The notes beneath the pieces are model-generated. The model was not told where the DNA came from, did not search any database, and saw only the letters and a program-made list of their open reading frames with translations. A DNA stretch of 64,000 nt. Source: Carallia brachiata. Its lineage: Eukaryota; Streptophyta; Magnoliopsida; Malpighiales; Rhizophoraceae. A program made the translations under genes and the position numbers. This document shows positions 23,987 through 35,660 of the stretch, piece by piece (the first letter of the stretch is position 1; every line of letters starts with the position of its first letter). Where the stretch lies: positions 2,649,914 to 2,713,913 of the forward strand of contig JADCRB010000042.1 in assembly GCA_021464245.1 (NCBI GenBank), read 5' to 3'.

Positions 23987-24840
23987 TAGGGCTGTTCAAA
24001 AATTAATTAATCCGACCTAATTCGATCAATTCAATTCAAATTAATCTGAACCTGCTAAAATTGTCGAAGTTAGGATTGATTGCGGTTTCAAAATTTTACA
24101 ACCCGCTAAAGGCGGATTGAATGCGGATTGGGGGGTTCAATCCGCCCATATATATATATATATATAACTGATATTTTGAATTAAATTTATTGATATCAAT
24201 CGAATTAAGACCAAACAATCATATTTCATATAATCTTACAAATCAATAAAATTAGAAGTAAAAAATTATTTTATTACTTATGTATTATCATCATATTTTC
24301 TAATTGGTACCACGTAATTTTATTTTAAAAAATAAGAAAAAATCGGAGTATCTCTATTTTCCTATTTTTTTGCAGCACAAGTGAGACATTGGACACTATA
24401 AAAGAGAGAGAGAAAAAGAGAGAAAGAGATGCTACCTTGTTTGCCGAGCGGAAGTACAAACAAAGAATTTTTTTTTTGATAATTTGTGTTTTTAACAAAT
24501 AAAATTGATCTAATATAGTCTTTTAGTGAATTTTGATCACTTCTTATGAATATTTAAAATTACGAATGGATATGATATATACATTATAATAATAAAGTTG
24601 GTAAAAATAAATAAAAACATTGATGATTGATGATATGTATAAATTAAAAAAAATTATAATTTTTTTTATTATTTCAATCTGCCCAAATCGATTCAATCCA
24701 CCCCGTCGTTTACGGATTGGATTGGATGGATTGAATTGTATGGCGGATTGGTGCGGATAAAAAATTATCAAACCCGCCGACGGCGAATTGGATACGAATA
24801 TACCCCCAAGTCAACTCAATCCGACCCACGAACACTCCTA
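23987..24840. mobile_element. non-autonomous hAT-type element, 854 bp
   Basis: The element starts TAGGGCTGTTC and ends GAACACTCCTA, so the terminal inverted repeats match 9 of 11 bases. It is flanked on both sides by the identical octamer GTAGATAG (23979-23986 and 24841-24848). An 8-bp target duplication is the mark of hAT transposition. Subterminal regions carry repeated GGATTGA/CAATCCGCC words in both orientations; the interior is AT-rich without a transposase frame. It lies between the divergent CAF2 and S27a promoters. Confidence 0.8.
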
Positions 24841-24969
24841 GTAGATAGCTTTAATATAATTAATATCCTTTTTTTTTTTTTCCCCTTCCCAGCCCGGAGG
24901 AGCCCACTAAGAATATTTTGGGTGGTAAGGTCCAACTCTCTGCCTGAAAGTTGGAAAGCACACTCCCAA

Positions 24970-25681
<712 letters not shown>

Positions 25682-27059
25682 GTTTATTTTAATTTGCTGA
25701 AAATTTCATGCTATGTTAAGCTTGTTTTTCGAATTCGAATAGCCGTACTGGGATTTTATGTCTCGAAGAATCCGAATTTTGTTGGTTTAGCTGCTTGAAT
25801 TGGTTAATGGATTAATGGGTTGTTAATTCCTGCTTATTTGATTTGCTGTGTTTTGTTTGATTGTGCTTGTCATGTGGATTAGTATTTCTTCTGGATTGTA
25901 TGTTGGTATGTTACCGTTGGCAATTAAGCTGTGTGTGGTGTGCTAGTTTATGGTTTGAGGACAAACTTTTGCTAGAAAATGGTTAGAGGACTCTCAGGCT
26001 AGACCTTGTTTAGTGATTTAACCAATCTTTAGTTGAGTTGAGGGTGATTAGTTCACTTACTGAATTGCCAAGTTGGTGCTCGACCGATAATGAAAGTGAT
26101 TAATTATGGACTAATATAATGCTGTTAGAAAACATTTTGGTTTTTGATTGATTTGTTGAACCATTACTCATAAGTGGGCCAATATATTGTTTAACGCTCA
26201 GACATAATCTTGCGGATAGAATGCTTGTGCTGGCTAGCAGTTATTCTGCTGTTTCTGTTCATTGCTTCTTTGTTTTGTTGTCTACAAGAGGCATTGCATT
26301 CTTTCTGCGGAGTTGATGAGGCCCCGCTCAGATATTCTTGTAATTTGATTGGTTGTGATATGATACTTTTCTATTGTGTTTTGCGGAATATATATATATT
26401 ACTTTGGAAGGCTTGCTTTATCAATGGTGAGCGATTACCCCAGTTTTTTGTTTTCAAGTTTCTCATTTGTACATAGTTTTTTGTTTTATGATTTGGAATT
26501 GGTTCTTTGGGGTTGCTTGTGATGATGAAGTGACAAAAGGAATGCTAATATCAGGATAAAGAAAATATATTTTCAAGTTTTTGAAGCCTCTGGCAATCAC
26601 ACTTACGCTTTACAGTGTGGTAATATGGCATGTGACTGCACATAGCCGTAGGTCTATTATATGGCTGGTTTAGTTAAAGGTTAAGGAAGTTTGAGGATAC
26701 AACTAATCATGCTCAATTTCTCGATTGGCAGCATGAGGACACCTACAGACTTGCTGTCGTCGGAGGGAAATTGTCCAGAACTGTAGGGTTCCTCCGTCAA
26801 AGTTCTCGACTGTCAACTTTGGTGTTTATGAACACGTAGTTTATATGCAGTCTAACTATGCTTGCCCTTCAGACGAGATATTGATCTCGATACACAACGG
26901 ATTTGTGGCATCATATGCTGAATTGTCGATGCTTCTGAATTCCGAAGCTAATGTTTAATTACATATAAGTTGCTTAATATTTTCCGTCTGTCTTTTCAGT
27001 ATCAAATCTAGGCCGATGTACTAAAATTTATGTGTTAGCAAAAGCCGAGCATTTTAAGC

Positions 27060-27760
27060 ATAGTTATCAGATCCAGCCTGACCGTGATCCAACTAAGAAG
27101 TAGGGTTATTGAGTCACCGGTTCAATTACCAAATTATTGGTTGAATTGTATAGATAATTAAAAATATAATAATAATAATAATAAAGTAATTTAACGAAAT
27201 ATTCATTACATAAATTATAATAAATAAAAAAATTAATCTTAAAATATGAAAAATTAGAATAATATATTATTTTTGTAATTTAATATATCATTGAATAATA
27301 TTTGAGATATTTATCTTTAATTTTATTTTAAATCTTAATCTGTATTTTTATTTAATTGATCCTCATTAATATGTATTTTTTATTTAACTGATACTCATTT
27401 TTGGTCAAACGATTTGTATGTTGTAGAATTCAAAACTAACATCCAAATCTTAATGACTAATGAGTATAAAAAAAAAATAAATAAATAAATGACAAATTTG
27501 TTAAATAAGTAGATATTAATTTATTAATAATTGAAATGAGAAGCAAATTATTATGAAACAAGTGTTTAAAAAGTGAATTAAAAAAAATCTAATATTTTTG
27601 AATTAAAAAAATGTGATTTTTTTAATTGATAAAAACTAATCGGTTTTAATTTTACCGAGTCACTGGATTTAGTCATGTTTAACCAAATTTTGATCGGATT
27701 ATATGTCTTATGATCTGATTGTGTGATATCGCTGTTAACTCGATCAATAACACGTCTCCC
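27060..27760. repeat. decayed non-autonomous repeat, ~0.7 kb
   Basis: The left end (ATAGTTATCAGATCCAGCCT and then GAGTCACCGGTTCAATTACC) and the right end (ACCGAGTCACTGGATTTAGT and then GATCTGATTG) are built from words like GAGTCACCGGTT that typify a common dicot repeat family. The inside is AT-rich. Inverted matching of the ends is weak, so edges and class are uncertain. Confidence 0.3.
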
Positions 27761-30419
27761 TTGTTCAAAAAAATAACGAGTCTCTTGGCATGTTGGTTTT
27801 GACTCAATATACGAAGTCAAGAGTGAAGAACCTCTATTTTTATATCTATTAAAGAGTATAAATTAATTCTGACAAAAAAAAAAGTATAAATTAAGTTTTA
27901 TATTAATAATAACTTATAATATTTTTAGATTTTTTCACCGGCTTTTAGGGTAGTAAAATTTAAAATTTTATTCGATATATTATGAGTTTGGTTTATTTCT
28001 TTTCTCCACTCGTCACTATGTGGCTTGACGCTTTATATTTGGATTTAACTTATTTTAGTCTAATTTTTTTGTGTCAGGTGTTAATTAAATTTAATATATA
28101 TTTGGAGAATGTGCTAAGAAGTATAAAGTTAAATATTGATAAAATAAAAAGATCTTAATAAGACTTATAATACTTTTAAACATTTCCCTCAATCTGATTT
28201 AATTTTACCGATGGTGGAAGGACTTGTTCTCGGATGAGTTGTTGAATTTTACTGAGGTATGAGACTTGATCCCATCCGTATTTGTAATAATTTGATATTT
28301 TTAGATTTATATTCTCATAAATTCAAATCTAAAGCGATCGGAGAATATAAATCAAAAAATGAACTTAGAAATGAAAAGCAAATTTTTGGACTTACACCTG
28401 AAATATCTCTAAAAAAAGAGTTATGAGAGAATACTGCAGAGTAAAACACGTAAAAAAAGGAGAAATTTGTAAAACACGTAAAAAAGGAGAAATTTTCTTG
28501 AGAGATTTAGAAAATTTTACTTTTATGCTTCCACTTAGACAAAAAAAAAAAAACAAAAAAACACAAAGTCTTCTTTTATGGCAATAGGAAGCAGATGAGG
28601 TGGCATCTTTAATAAATGAAATAATAAACAGAATTTAAAAAAATAACAATACTTATATGTTAGTAGTCAACAAAAATAAAATTTGAAAATAAATTTGGTG
28701 TTTGAATCTTTAAACTTACTTATAGTTAAATCATTGTTTATACTCCAACTAAAAAAAAAAAAAAAGAAAAAGATTTAGCCTGATTGATATTCGGATCGCT
28801 AGATTTTCAATCTAACGGACCAGAGTAGACTAGGTTTGATAATACGACTTTAAGTCGGGAGATCAGGGGTTTTCCATTTGATTCACACTTGTTTATAAAC
28901 AATTTTTGTTTTCTTTGTTTTTTAAATTCGCTTCTGAGTTAACCTGGGAATGAGTATTACGAAATAGCCATCCCAAAATAGATTCTTAAAGAGTTAGTTA
29001 ATAAAAAAATGAAATAAAGGAAAGGTATAGTATTGGGCCAAAATCCAGAATATGGCTGGTTTAGGATTGACCGATCTTTTTTTTATCTCTTCTTATGTGC
29101 CTTAAGCATCCTAGAAAAGAAAGCCATAGAAACAAAGTGAACCAAAAAGGATAATGATTAGCATATCCTTTGCTTTCTTGGGTTGCCAGGAACATAGATA
29201 TGGCCTGGGATTATCTGGGTTAAAGTATAATATAATGTATATTTAATCTATTGCTTCAAACAGTCTCCACTGCTGCCATTGATTGTCAGTTTCAAAGATA
29301 AATCATACGAGTGCATTGAGATGGTTAAATTTTTGCTCCGAACTCAAGGAGTTTGTTTGGTTTGAAGATTTAACATGTTGCGAACTTCTGAGTTAGGATA
29401 TAAATATATTTCTAAGTGTTTGCATTAGCATATTAATTTTATGATAAGAGCCAAACTATATCCGTAAAGAGTGAAAGCGGACAATATGTTAAAGAATTCT
29501 ACTTTAAAATTGTATCTTAAATTGTACAAAAATAGTCAAATAGTCTATTAAAGATATTTTCTATTTTATCTTTTTTTTTCAAATTTAACTATATGACGTC
29601 CTTTATCAGTTTAATCTCATTTTAATTCTATTTAAAGAATTCTACCAAATATTTTTTTATATGAAACAATCACTTTTAAGTGTCAAAGACAAAAGGTAAA
29701 TAACCTTATATCACGTTAAATAATCACTATAACAAATATTGTAAAATTTATGTTCCCTTAAAAGTTTAAGTTTATAAATGGTGAATTTCATAAAATATTA
29801 TTAGTGAGATTAAGTTTTTACTTTATTGATGTGCAATTTTTTTACTTTTAATAAATTTTACTTATCGATGTAAAAATTTTTAATACTTTCGTTTAACAAT
29901 CAGGAAAAAAAAAATCTCAAAACTGGTCCTGCGAATTGTGGTCCCTCCCAGCGGACGGCAGAGTATAGGTTCCCTGATGGTAGTTGAGCAACAGTAACTC
30001 AATTTGGATCCAATGATTTAGTCATATATTCGCAATTGTCTACTTCGAATACCAAAGAAATCAATTGGAGTCTGAAAACTATAATTTATCGCTGCCAGAA
30101 AGGTCACTTACAACAAAATGTAATTTGTTATTCACTGGCCCTCATTTTAACATTTTAAATTTGTAGATTCACTTATTTTTTTTAACACAGTATCGTAATA
30201 ATACTTATAATTGAAAGTTCATGACTTCATATTATGATGTTCTCATCTTTAATTTTCAATTGTAAATTTTTGCCAGTAAAAAGAATTTAGTTTTCAAGTT
30301 AATGGTTTTGTACGAGGAGACACTCCACTCAATACCTTATTTTTTCAAGCTGGTGTTTGTTATTTGGATTTGATTTAAATTCAAAAACTTCATCTTAAAG
30401 AATAATTCCAACACCAATT

Positions 30420-30645
30420 GACTATTTTTGTAAAGAGTTGTGATATATCATACAAAAAATTTTTCACGATTATTCGCGAATTAATTCTTTCACTGATGTA
30501 ACAGAGATTATTTTATAATTTTATTTTTATTTTTTAAGACTAAATCATATGTAAACTTACTGTTACCATAAAAAATAAAAAATAAAGACTTTTTTGAAAT
30601 TTTGTGAAAAAATTTTACGTGATATTTATTTTTACTCTTTCTTAA
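30420..30645. repeat. small foldback, MITE-like
   Basis: The left arm TATCATACAAAAAATTTTTC followed by ACG pairs with the right arm, whose reverse complement reads TATCACGTAAAATTTTTTCA. The interior of about 150 bp is AT-rich. It lies about 1.3 kb upstream of the INO start codon. Confidence 0.4.
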
Positions 30646-31899
30646 AATGCACCGTAACCTTATTTACTCTTTGCATCACTAAGCTGTGGTCAAATTTCCC
30701 ACCAAATTCAATGACTCCACACACATAGATCAATAGCGACATTAATTAATAACAGCGATTTGCTGAATCAAATTTCTCAAAATCGTCAAAGGATTCATAA
30801 GTGTTAACTTAATTTTTTAAAGGGCAATTAGCATGTTCATTGAGCATACTAAAGGGTGAATCAATCTGCTCCATCTCACGTGCAAGCAATGGGAGAGTCA
30901 AATGGAAACTGAAACTGGCAAAGTAGAGATGCATAGGGGCACTAAGACTTGAAAAACAAAAACAAAGAGATGGGGGCAGATGAGAAGAACATGAAGTAGC
31001 AATTACATGGACAAAGAGAGGTAATATCACAGAGTCAGCAACTGGTTCTCATTGTCAATTATGCTTGCCTTCTTTCACAAAAAAACAAATCCTAAGATGC
31101 CTCCTTTCCTTCTCAATGCACCCTTCTAGAAACTTACCCTCCTTCCTCTTCTGGTAAAACTTTGCTGTACTTTCACTCTCAATGAAATGAGAGATGGCTG
31201 TTAACTGAAAGGTGAGTAAATAACTAGGAAAACAACACATGAAACCAAATGGGTACTTGTTATTTTGCTTACTGCCTTGCTATAGAAATTTGAGCCTCTG
31301 CTAAAAGCCTGAAACTGCATGGCACATTGAAGTTTGCAGCATTCATAAAACTATGTGGTCTTCTTTAGTAAAAGTAAGACAAGGAACTGGAATCAGTCAA
31401 AATTATCTCAACTTGTTCAACACGTTGATTGTAAGAAGATTTGAAGTTTTTGAATAATTAACCCCCAATAGCTTATAGTTACCCATGCTTGAGGTAAAAC
31501 TTTTGTGGATAAATTAGACGACTCAAAAATTAAAGTTTTTGGTTATGTACTAAGAATAGATTATATATACTCCCTCACTTAAAAAGTCTTGTGGGCTTAA
31601 TATGTGAATAAATCAGAAATTAATAATTAATTTAGAGATTAAGTGTAACGGGTCAAAAAATTTGATATCAAATTCCAATTAAAAAGTTTGAATTATTGAC
31701 TGACATTAAAAGATAGATAAAATATTAGATTCTAACAATCTTAAAAGTATTTTGCTTGTTTTTCAATGTTTTCATGAAATCCTTTCAAGTCATCTATAAA
31801 TTCATCCATATTCTATCTGGACAGTCACATCCTCACTCCTCAGTGCTCCTTCTTTCAACCAACCTCCCCCCCCCCCTCCCCAATAAAAAAATTACAGAG

Positions 31900-33212
31900 A
31901 TGTCAACACTGAACCATCTTTTTGATCTTCCGGAGCAGATTTGCTATGTGCAGTGTGGTTTTTGCACTACTATCTTACTTGTAAGTTGTAATGCATATCT
32001 ACTGCACCTGCATACTACATTTTACAAATTAACAAAAGCTTTAATTTTAACTGTAATTTACTCCACCATTTATCTTATACATCTCAATTCAAATATGTAG
32101 GTAAGTGTTCCATGCAGCAGCTTGTCCAAGGTGGTGACTGTAAGATGTGGCCACTGCACCAGCCTCCTCTCCGTTAACATGATGAATGCCACGTTCGTCC
32201 CTTTGCATCTTCTAGCTTCTCTTCGCCCTTATGATGAGGTCTGCAAATTTATTGGTCCACCAGTTTCGAATTCCCAGTTTTCTTAGTTTGATTTTTCTTT
32301 CTGTAACAAATCATGACTCATAAGAACAAAGCTAAGCAGAAGGAAGAAGTCAGCCCGGAAGAAGTGGCCAAGCCTCAAAATGCCGCATCAATGGTGACCT
32401 ATTCTGACAACGAAGAGGAAGACAACAACTCTGTAAATCCTGTGATTAACAAGCGTAAGTGTTATTACCTTTATTTGCTTAATGTTTATGATAATGCATT
32501 ATGATCAACCACTACTTGTCCTACTTATAAACTCTCAACAGCCCCAGAGAAAAGGCAGAGAGCACCATCGGCTTATAACCGCTTCATCAAGTAAGAGAAG
32601 CTTCTATTTGCGTTGTATTACATGGTTTGGTTTTGTTCTTTTGGTTGTGCTTAATGGGCGTGCTTATAGCAGAGAAGAGATCAGTAGGCTCAAAGCGGAA
32701 AATCCAAGCATGGCTCACAAAGAAGCCTTCAGCACTGCTGCCAAAAATGTAAGCATCATTTGAACCAAAAGATTTGTTTGAAGAATCCAAGCTCAAATTC
32801 TGGATACCTTTGAATAACTTTCAGTGGGCCAACAATCCTCCAACAAATTATAAAGATAATGGAGAGAGCATTGGACAGCAAGTGGAGATGGTAACATGGG
32901 GCAGCAATGCAGCTCACGATCAGGTAATAATGGAAGAAATCAGGACTAATAGTATAAATTTGTCTCATTATTTCTTGATTCCAAAGACAGTCACTTTCTC
33001 CATATTGAATCACTACTTTATGATTTGGCATGCATTCTGTGGTGGTTATTTGTACACACTTTTAAAAGCTGCTTTGAGGTCTGCATACAGAAGAGGATGT
33101 TTGTAGTAAATTATGCCACTGAAGTTGATGCATGACTTTCTGGTTTGATAAATTTCAGATCAATATACAAGGCAAAAGTTTCCATGAAAGGAAGGCACCA
33201 AGGCTTTACTAA
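31900..33212 (+). CDS. INO: YABBY transcription factor, INNER NO OUTER type
   Basis: Seven exons: 31900-31980, 32101-32238, 32325-32454, 32542-32590, 32673-32748, 32825-32923 and 33159-33212. Phases agree and the product is 208 residues. A C2C2 zinc finger uses Cys19, Cys22, Cys43 and Cys46 ([18 protein letters not shown]). The HMG-like YABBY domain spans about 116-160 ([36 protein letters not shown]). INO proteins act in the nucleus and, in Arabidopsis, specify outer-integument growth on one side of the ovule; the [20 protein letters not shown] start is typical of the INO clade. The exon 3 acceptor is uncertain: TAAG at 32324 fits scanning from the pyrimidine tract, while GCAG at 32339 would drop five residues. 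Neighbouring S27a is next to INO in Arabidopsis too (from memory). Confidence 0.92.
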
Positions 33213-34162
33213 TGCACCATTTTGAGTGATCAGGAAGACTTTGGAAAAACTCCCAGAAGAAGAAAGTTGTTCCTTTTCTCAGAGTTGAAAATGGGTTTTA
33301 ATTAAGTCATATTCCTTTCTTAGGTAGATGCTCTCGGGAATGAGGTTTTCTCTGCAAGTTGTGAAAGACTGACTGACTATGAGATTATAAGAAGCCTAAG
33401 CTTTCAAGGGCATATGTTATTTCAGTTTATGGTTCATCTTCTTGGCACATGTAAACGAAGGTTTTTTTTTTTTAAATGAATTAACAGAGATATCACCAAA
33501 CTTAGTTTTTAATAGAACAGAATAGTGGGAAAAAGAATAATTTAAAAATTATATTTGGGATTAAGGATTAAACTCTGTTTAGTAAATATTCATCTCTAAA
33601 ATATTCAACAATTAAACAACTCAACATCACTATTATTGCTTATGTGCATATATGTGCACTTGGGGTGATTTTTTTATTCATAATGGCTTCCTATTTATCA
33701 GAGATTAGATCACAACATTGTATTTAAACCCTTTGAGTAGAACGCAATTAAGCTGGGATACACCAAGTCTAAACCCTTAATTAATTTCCACCAATAATGG
33801 AGACTTATGTGAGCATTTCCAATCACCCATCATCTTCCTTCCTAATCACATAGTTTCTGCAAGCATCCAACTTAACTACTTCCATTGTCTCCTTCTTGCC
33901 AACCTCGGGGACCTGTGCATATGCCTGCCTGAAAGTAACAATATCAACATGAGTTGGCATTAATGGAGTAGTTTTTTTTTTTTTTTTTTTTGTTAGTGGA
34001 GATGGTAGTCCATATTTGGGAAATGCATCAGGTGAGGGAGGAGACTAGGTTTGACAGACCCCAGTAGAAGGCACAGACACCTTCCATCATATTGGCTTGG
34101 CATGTGGATTATAGTTGCAATTTGAATTCATTGATAACAAGAGACATATTATTGGAATAGGA
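33213..34162. other. convergent 3' flanks of INO and the protein-1589 gene
   Basis: No coding exon seen. INO 3' UTR probably covers the first 200-250 bases. The rest is AT-rich with poly-T runs near 33462 and 33972. The final part is the 3' UTR of the minus-strand gene ending at 34163. Confidence 0.5.
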
Positions 34163-34606
34163 TCATATACTTTTGAAAGGCCTGAAAGATGTAAATTCCA
34201 TATATGCTTGAAAGAAGTCCTTGTTCTCTTTTTGTAGTTCTCTCCACACTGCAAATGCAATAACTCGCAAGTGAAGAAATGGAAACTGGTCCCTTTTATA
34301 ATTCATAAACACACAGAAAGAGAGAGAGAGACCTGTGAGAGTAACAAGTGGCAAAATCCTGGCATGCTCAGCTAGTGCCTTTATGCATTGGTCTCTGCTC
34401 ATGTGAAGAAGTATGCACCTCTCTATAAGATGCTGAACCTGTTTTCTCCATTCACAAGACCAAAAAGTGACTACAAAACATAGCACATGTAAATAACCCA
34501 TCATGATGATGGTGATGATGATGATAGTAGAACTTACCATCCTAATGTAGCCATGTGGGTGGCAATGCAAACAAGGAAGAAGATGCTGGTGGTCATGATG
34601 ATACAT
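34163..34606 (-). CDS. plant protein 1589 family (function unknown)
   Basis: Three exons: 34606-34538, 34438-34333 and 34248-34163, making 86 residues. The first exon is His-rich (MYHHDHQHLLPCLHCHPHGY). Residues about 24-80 carry the plant-only domain (VQHLIERCILLHMSRDQCIK ALAEHARILPLVT; then VWRELQKENKDFFQAY), known as TIGR01589, for which no biochemical role is established. Junctions are ATG|GTAAGTTC, AAACAG|GTTCAG, ACAG|GTCTCT and TTTGCAG|TGTGG, all in phase. The Met at 34606 is preferred over in-frame upstream Met codons because those add only low-complexity hydrophobic sequence. A matching Arabidopsis gene (At1g10657, from memory) sits between homologues of two other genes in this window. 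Confidence 0.82.
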   Translation of the reverse strand: MYHHDHQHLLPCLHCHPHGYIRMVSSTIIIITIIMMGYLHVLCFVVTFWSCEWRKQVQHLIERCILLHMSRDQCIKALAEHARILPLVTLTGLSLSFCVFMNYKRDQFPFLHLRVIAFAVWRELQKENKDFFQAYMEFTSFRPFKSI

Positions 34607-34739
34607 TTGTTTTGTAAAGAAATGGACAAAGCAAAGCCACCTTAAAAAAAGGGAAGAAAAAGAGGAGGCATATAGAAAGAAACAAGACAAGAATAAATAT
34701 GCCAAAAGTGCATGGAACTCAAAGAAATATATTAAGGAG

Positions 34740-34785
34740 GTGTATGTGTATACGTATGTGTGTGTGTGTGTGTGTGTGTGTATAG
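34740..34785. repeat. GT/TA-type microsatellite
   Basis: Alternating purine-pyrimidine tract: TGTATGTGTATACGTATG followed by about twelve GT units. It lies in the 5' flank of the protein-1589 gene, about 135 bp upstream of its ATG, so it may fall in its leader or core promoter. Confidence 0.85.
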
Positions 34786-35603
34786 CAAATTAATGAGTAG
34801 CTCAAGTGAAGTGAAGGGAGAGCGACTGTTATCCATAAGATATCTAAGCGAAGGGCCAAAAAAGCATAAGAAATCCAAAAGGTAGATATTGGCCTCATCT
34901 TCAGGAGATAAGAAACCCAAAAAAAAAAAAGAGCTTAATTGGGAGCATTTTGAAGAATGAAAAATGTGTTCTCATGATGGCAATTTCGTGGCCAATTTTA
35001 CAGCCACTTGAAGCAGCATCAGCTGTTGCAATTACATATTATGTCCTCCACTCCTTCTGCCTTCATAAATTTGGGGTGTCCTACATTGTTCAAATGCATC
35101 AATGTCCGGTGGTCCCTCCTGCAAAATTGGTGCTTAAAAAATCTAGCAATCCCATTCCATGCATGTCCATAATGAAATTTTCCTGGCTGTGTTGGTTGAC
35201 GTTGATTCAAAGCCATTCAAGCATGGCAATCGTTGGTTTTAAGCACCAATGTTCTCGAGTTGTCATCAGGTTCACCAAATCTTCTGGCCAATGCCCTTTC
35301 TCCACTATTCTCTGGTCGTCATCAGAATCGCCGCTTGGGAACAAGTTAATCAATGGACGGCTGCGATGTTTTTGGGGTCCTAGGAAGTGGGAATTTTGGC
35401 CTGCAACAATTTTTGCCTTTCAACCAGCTGCTGACCTGCCATTATTTCTTTGTGCTATTAAGCCCAAGCCTTCTCTTCTGAATAAATTTTAAGCCCAATA
35501 TTTAGTTCATGGCCTTTGACCATCAATCCACTAATAAACAGATGAATTTAAAAAAAAAAAAAAACTGCCTTTTTGCTTAGAATCTCTTTTTCCGCCATTA
35601 CCT

Positions 35604-35660
35604 GTGTAGTCTAGTGGCAGTTTGTGGATCATTAAGTTGTAGTAATCACGGTTTAAATTT
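35604..35660 (+). mobile_element. possible tRNA-derived SINE relic
   Basis: TAGTCTAGTGG resembles a pol III A box and, about 35 bp later, GGTTTAAATTT resembles a degenerate B box (GGTTCRANYCC). No cloverleaf forms by eye, so this is not a working tRNA. A tRNA-derived retroposon head is the best guess. Confidence 0.25.

Larger units (their letters stand above)
25682..31899. other. spacer between S27a and INO
   Basis: The first ~1.3 kb (25700-26990) is less AT-rich than the rest. It could hold a long or spliced 3' UTR or a non-coding transcript: a donor-like ATG|GTGAGCG near 26425 and an acceptor-like GATTGGCAG near 26730 are present. I find no coding frame there. From 27000 to about 30650 the DNA is very AT-rich with decayed repeats (27060-27760, 30420-30645). 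The last ~1.2 kb, including a C-tract near 31865-31880, is the INO promoter and leader. Confidence 0.5.

Noticed and set aside
31756..31899. Upstream in-frame extension of INO exon 1
   Set aside because: Crosses a poly-C tract and has no YABBY-like sequence; the [10 protein letters not shown] start right after 31900 is the usual INO N-terminus.
34950..35492. 180-codon open frame, plus strand
   Set aside because: No recognisable motif, and it lies in the upstream flank of the protein-1589 gene on the other strand. Probably chance in moderately GC DNA.
35604..35660. tRNA gene candidate
   Set aside because: A- and B-box-like words are present, but arms do not pair and the B box is degenerate; kept only as a possible SINE relic.
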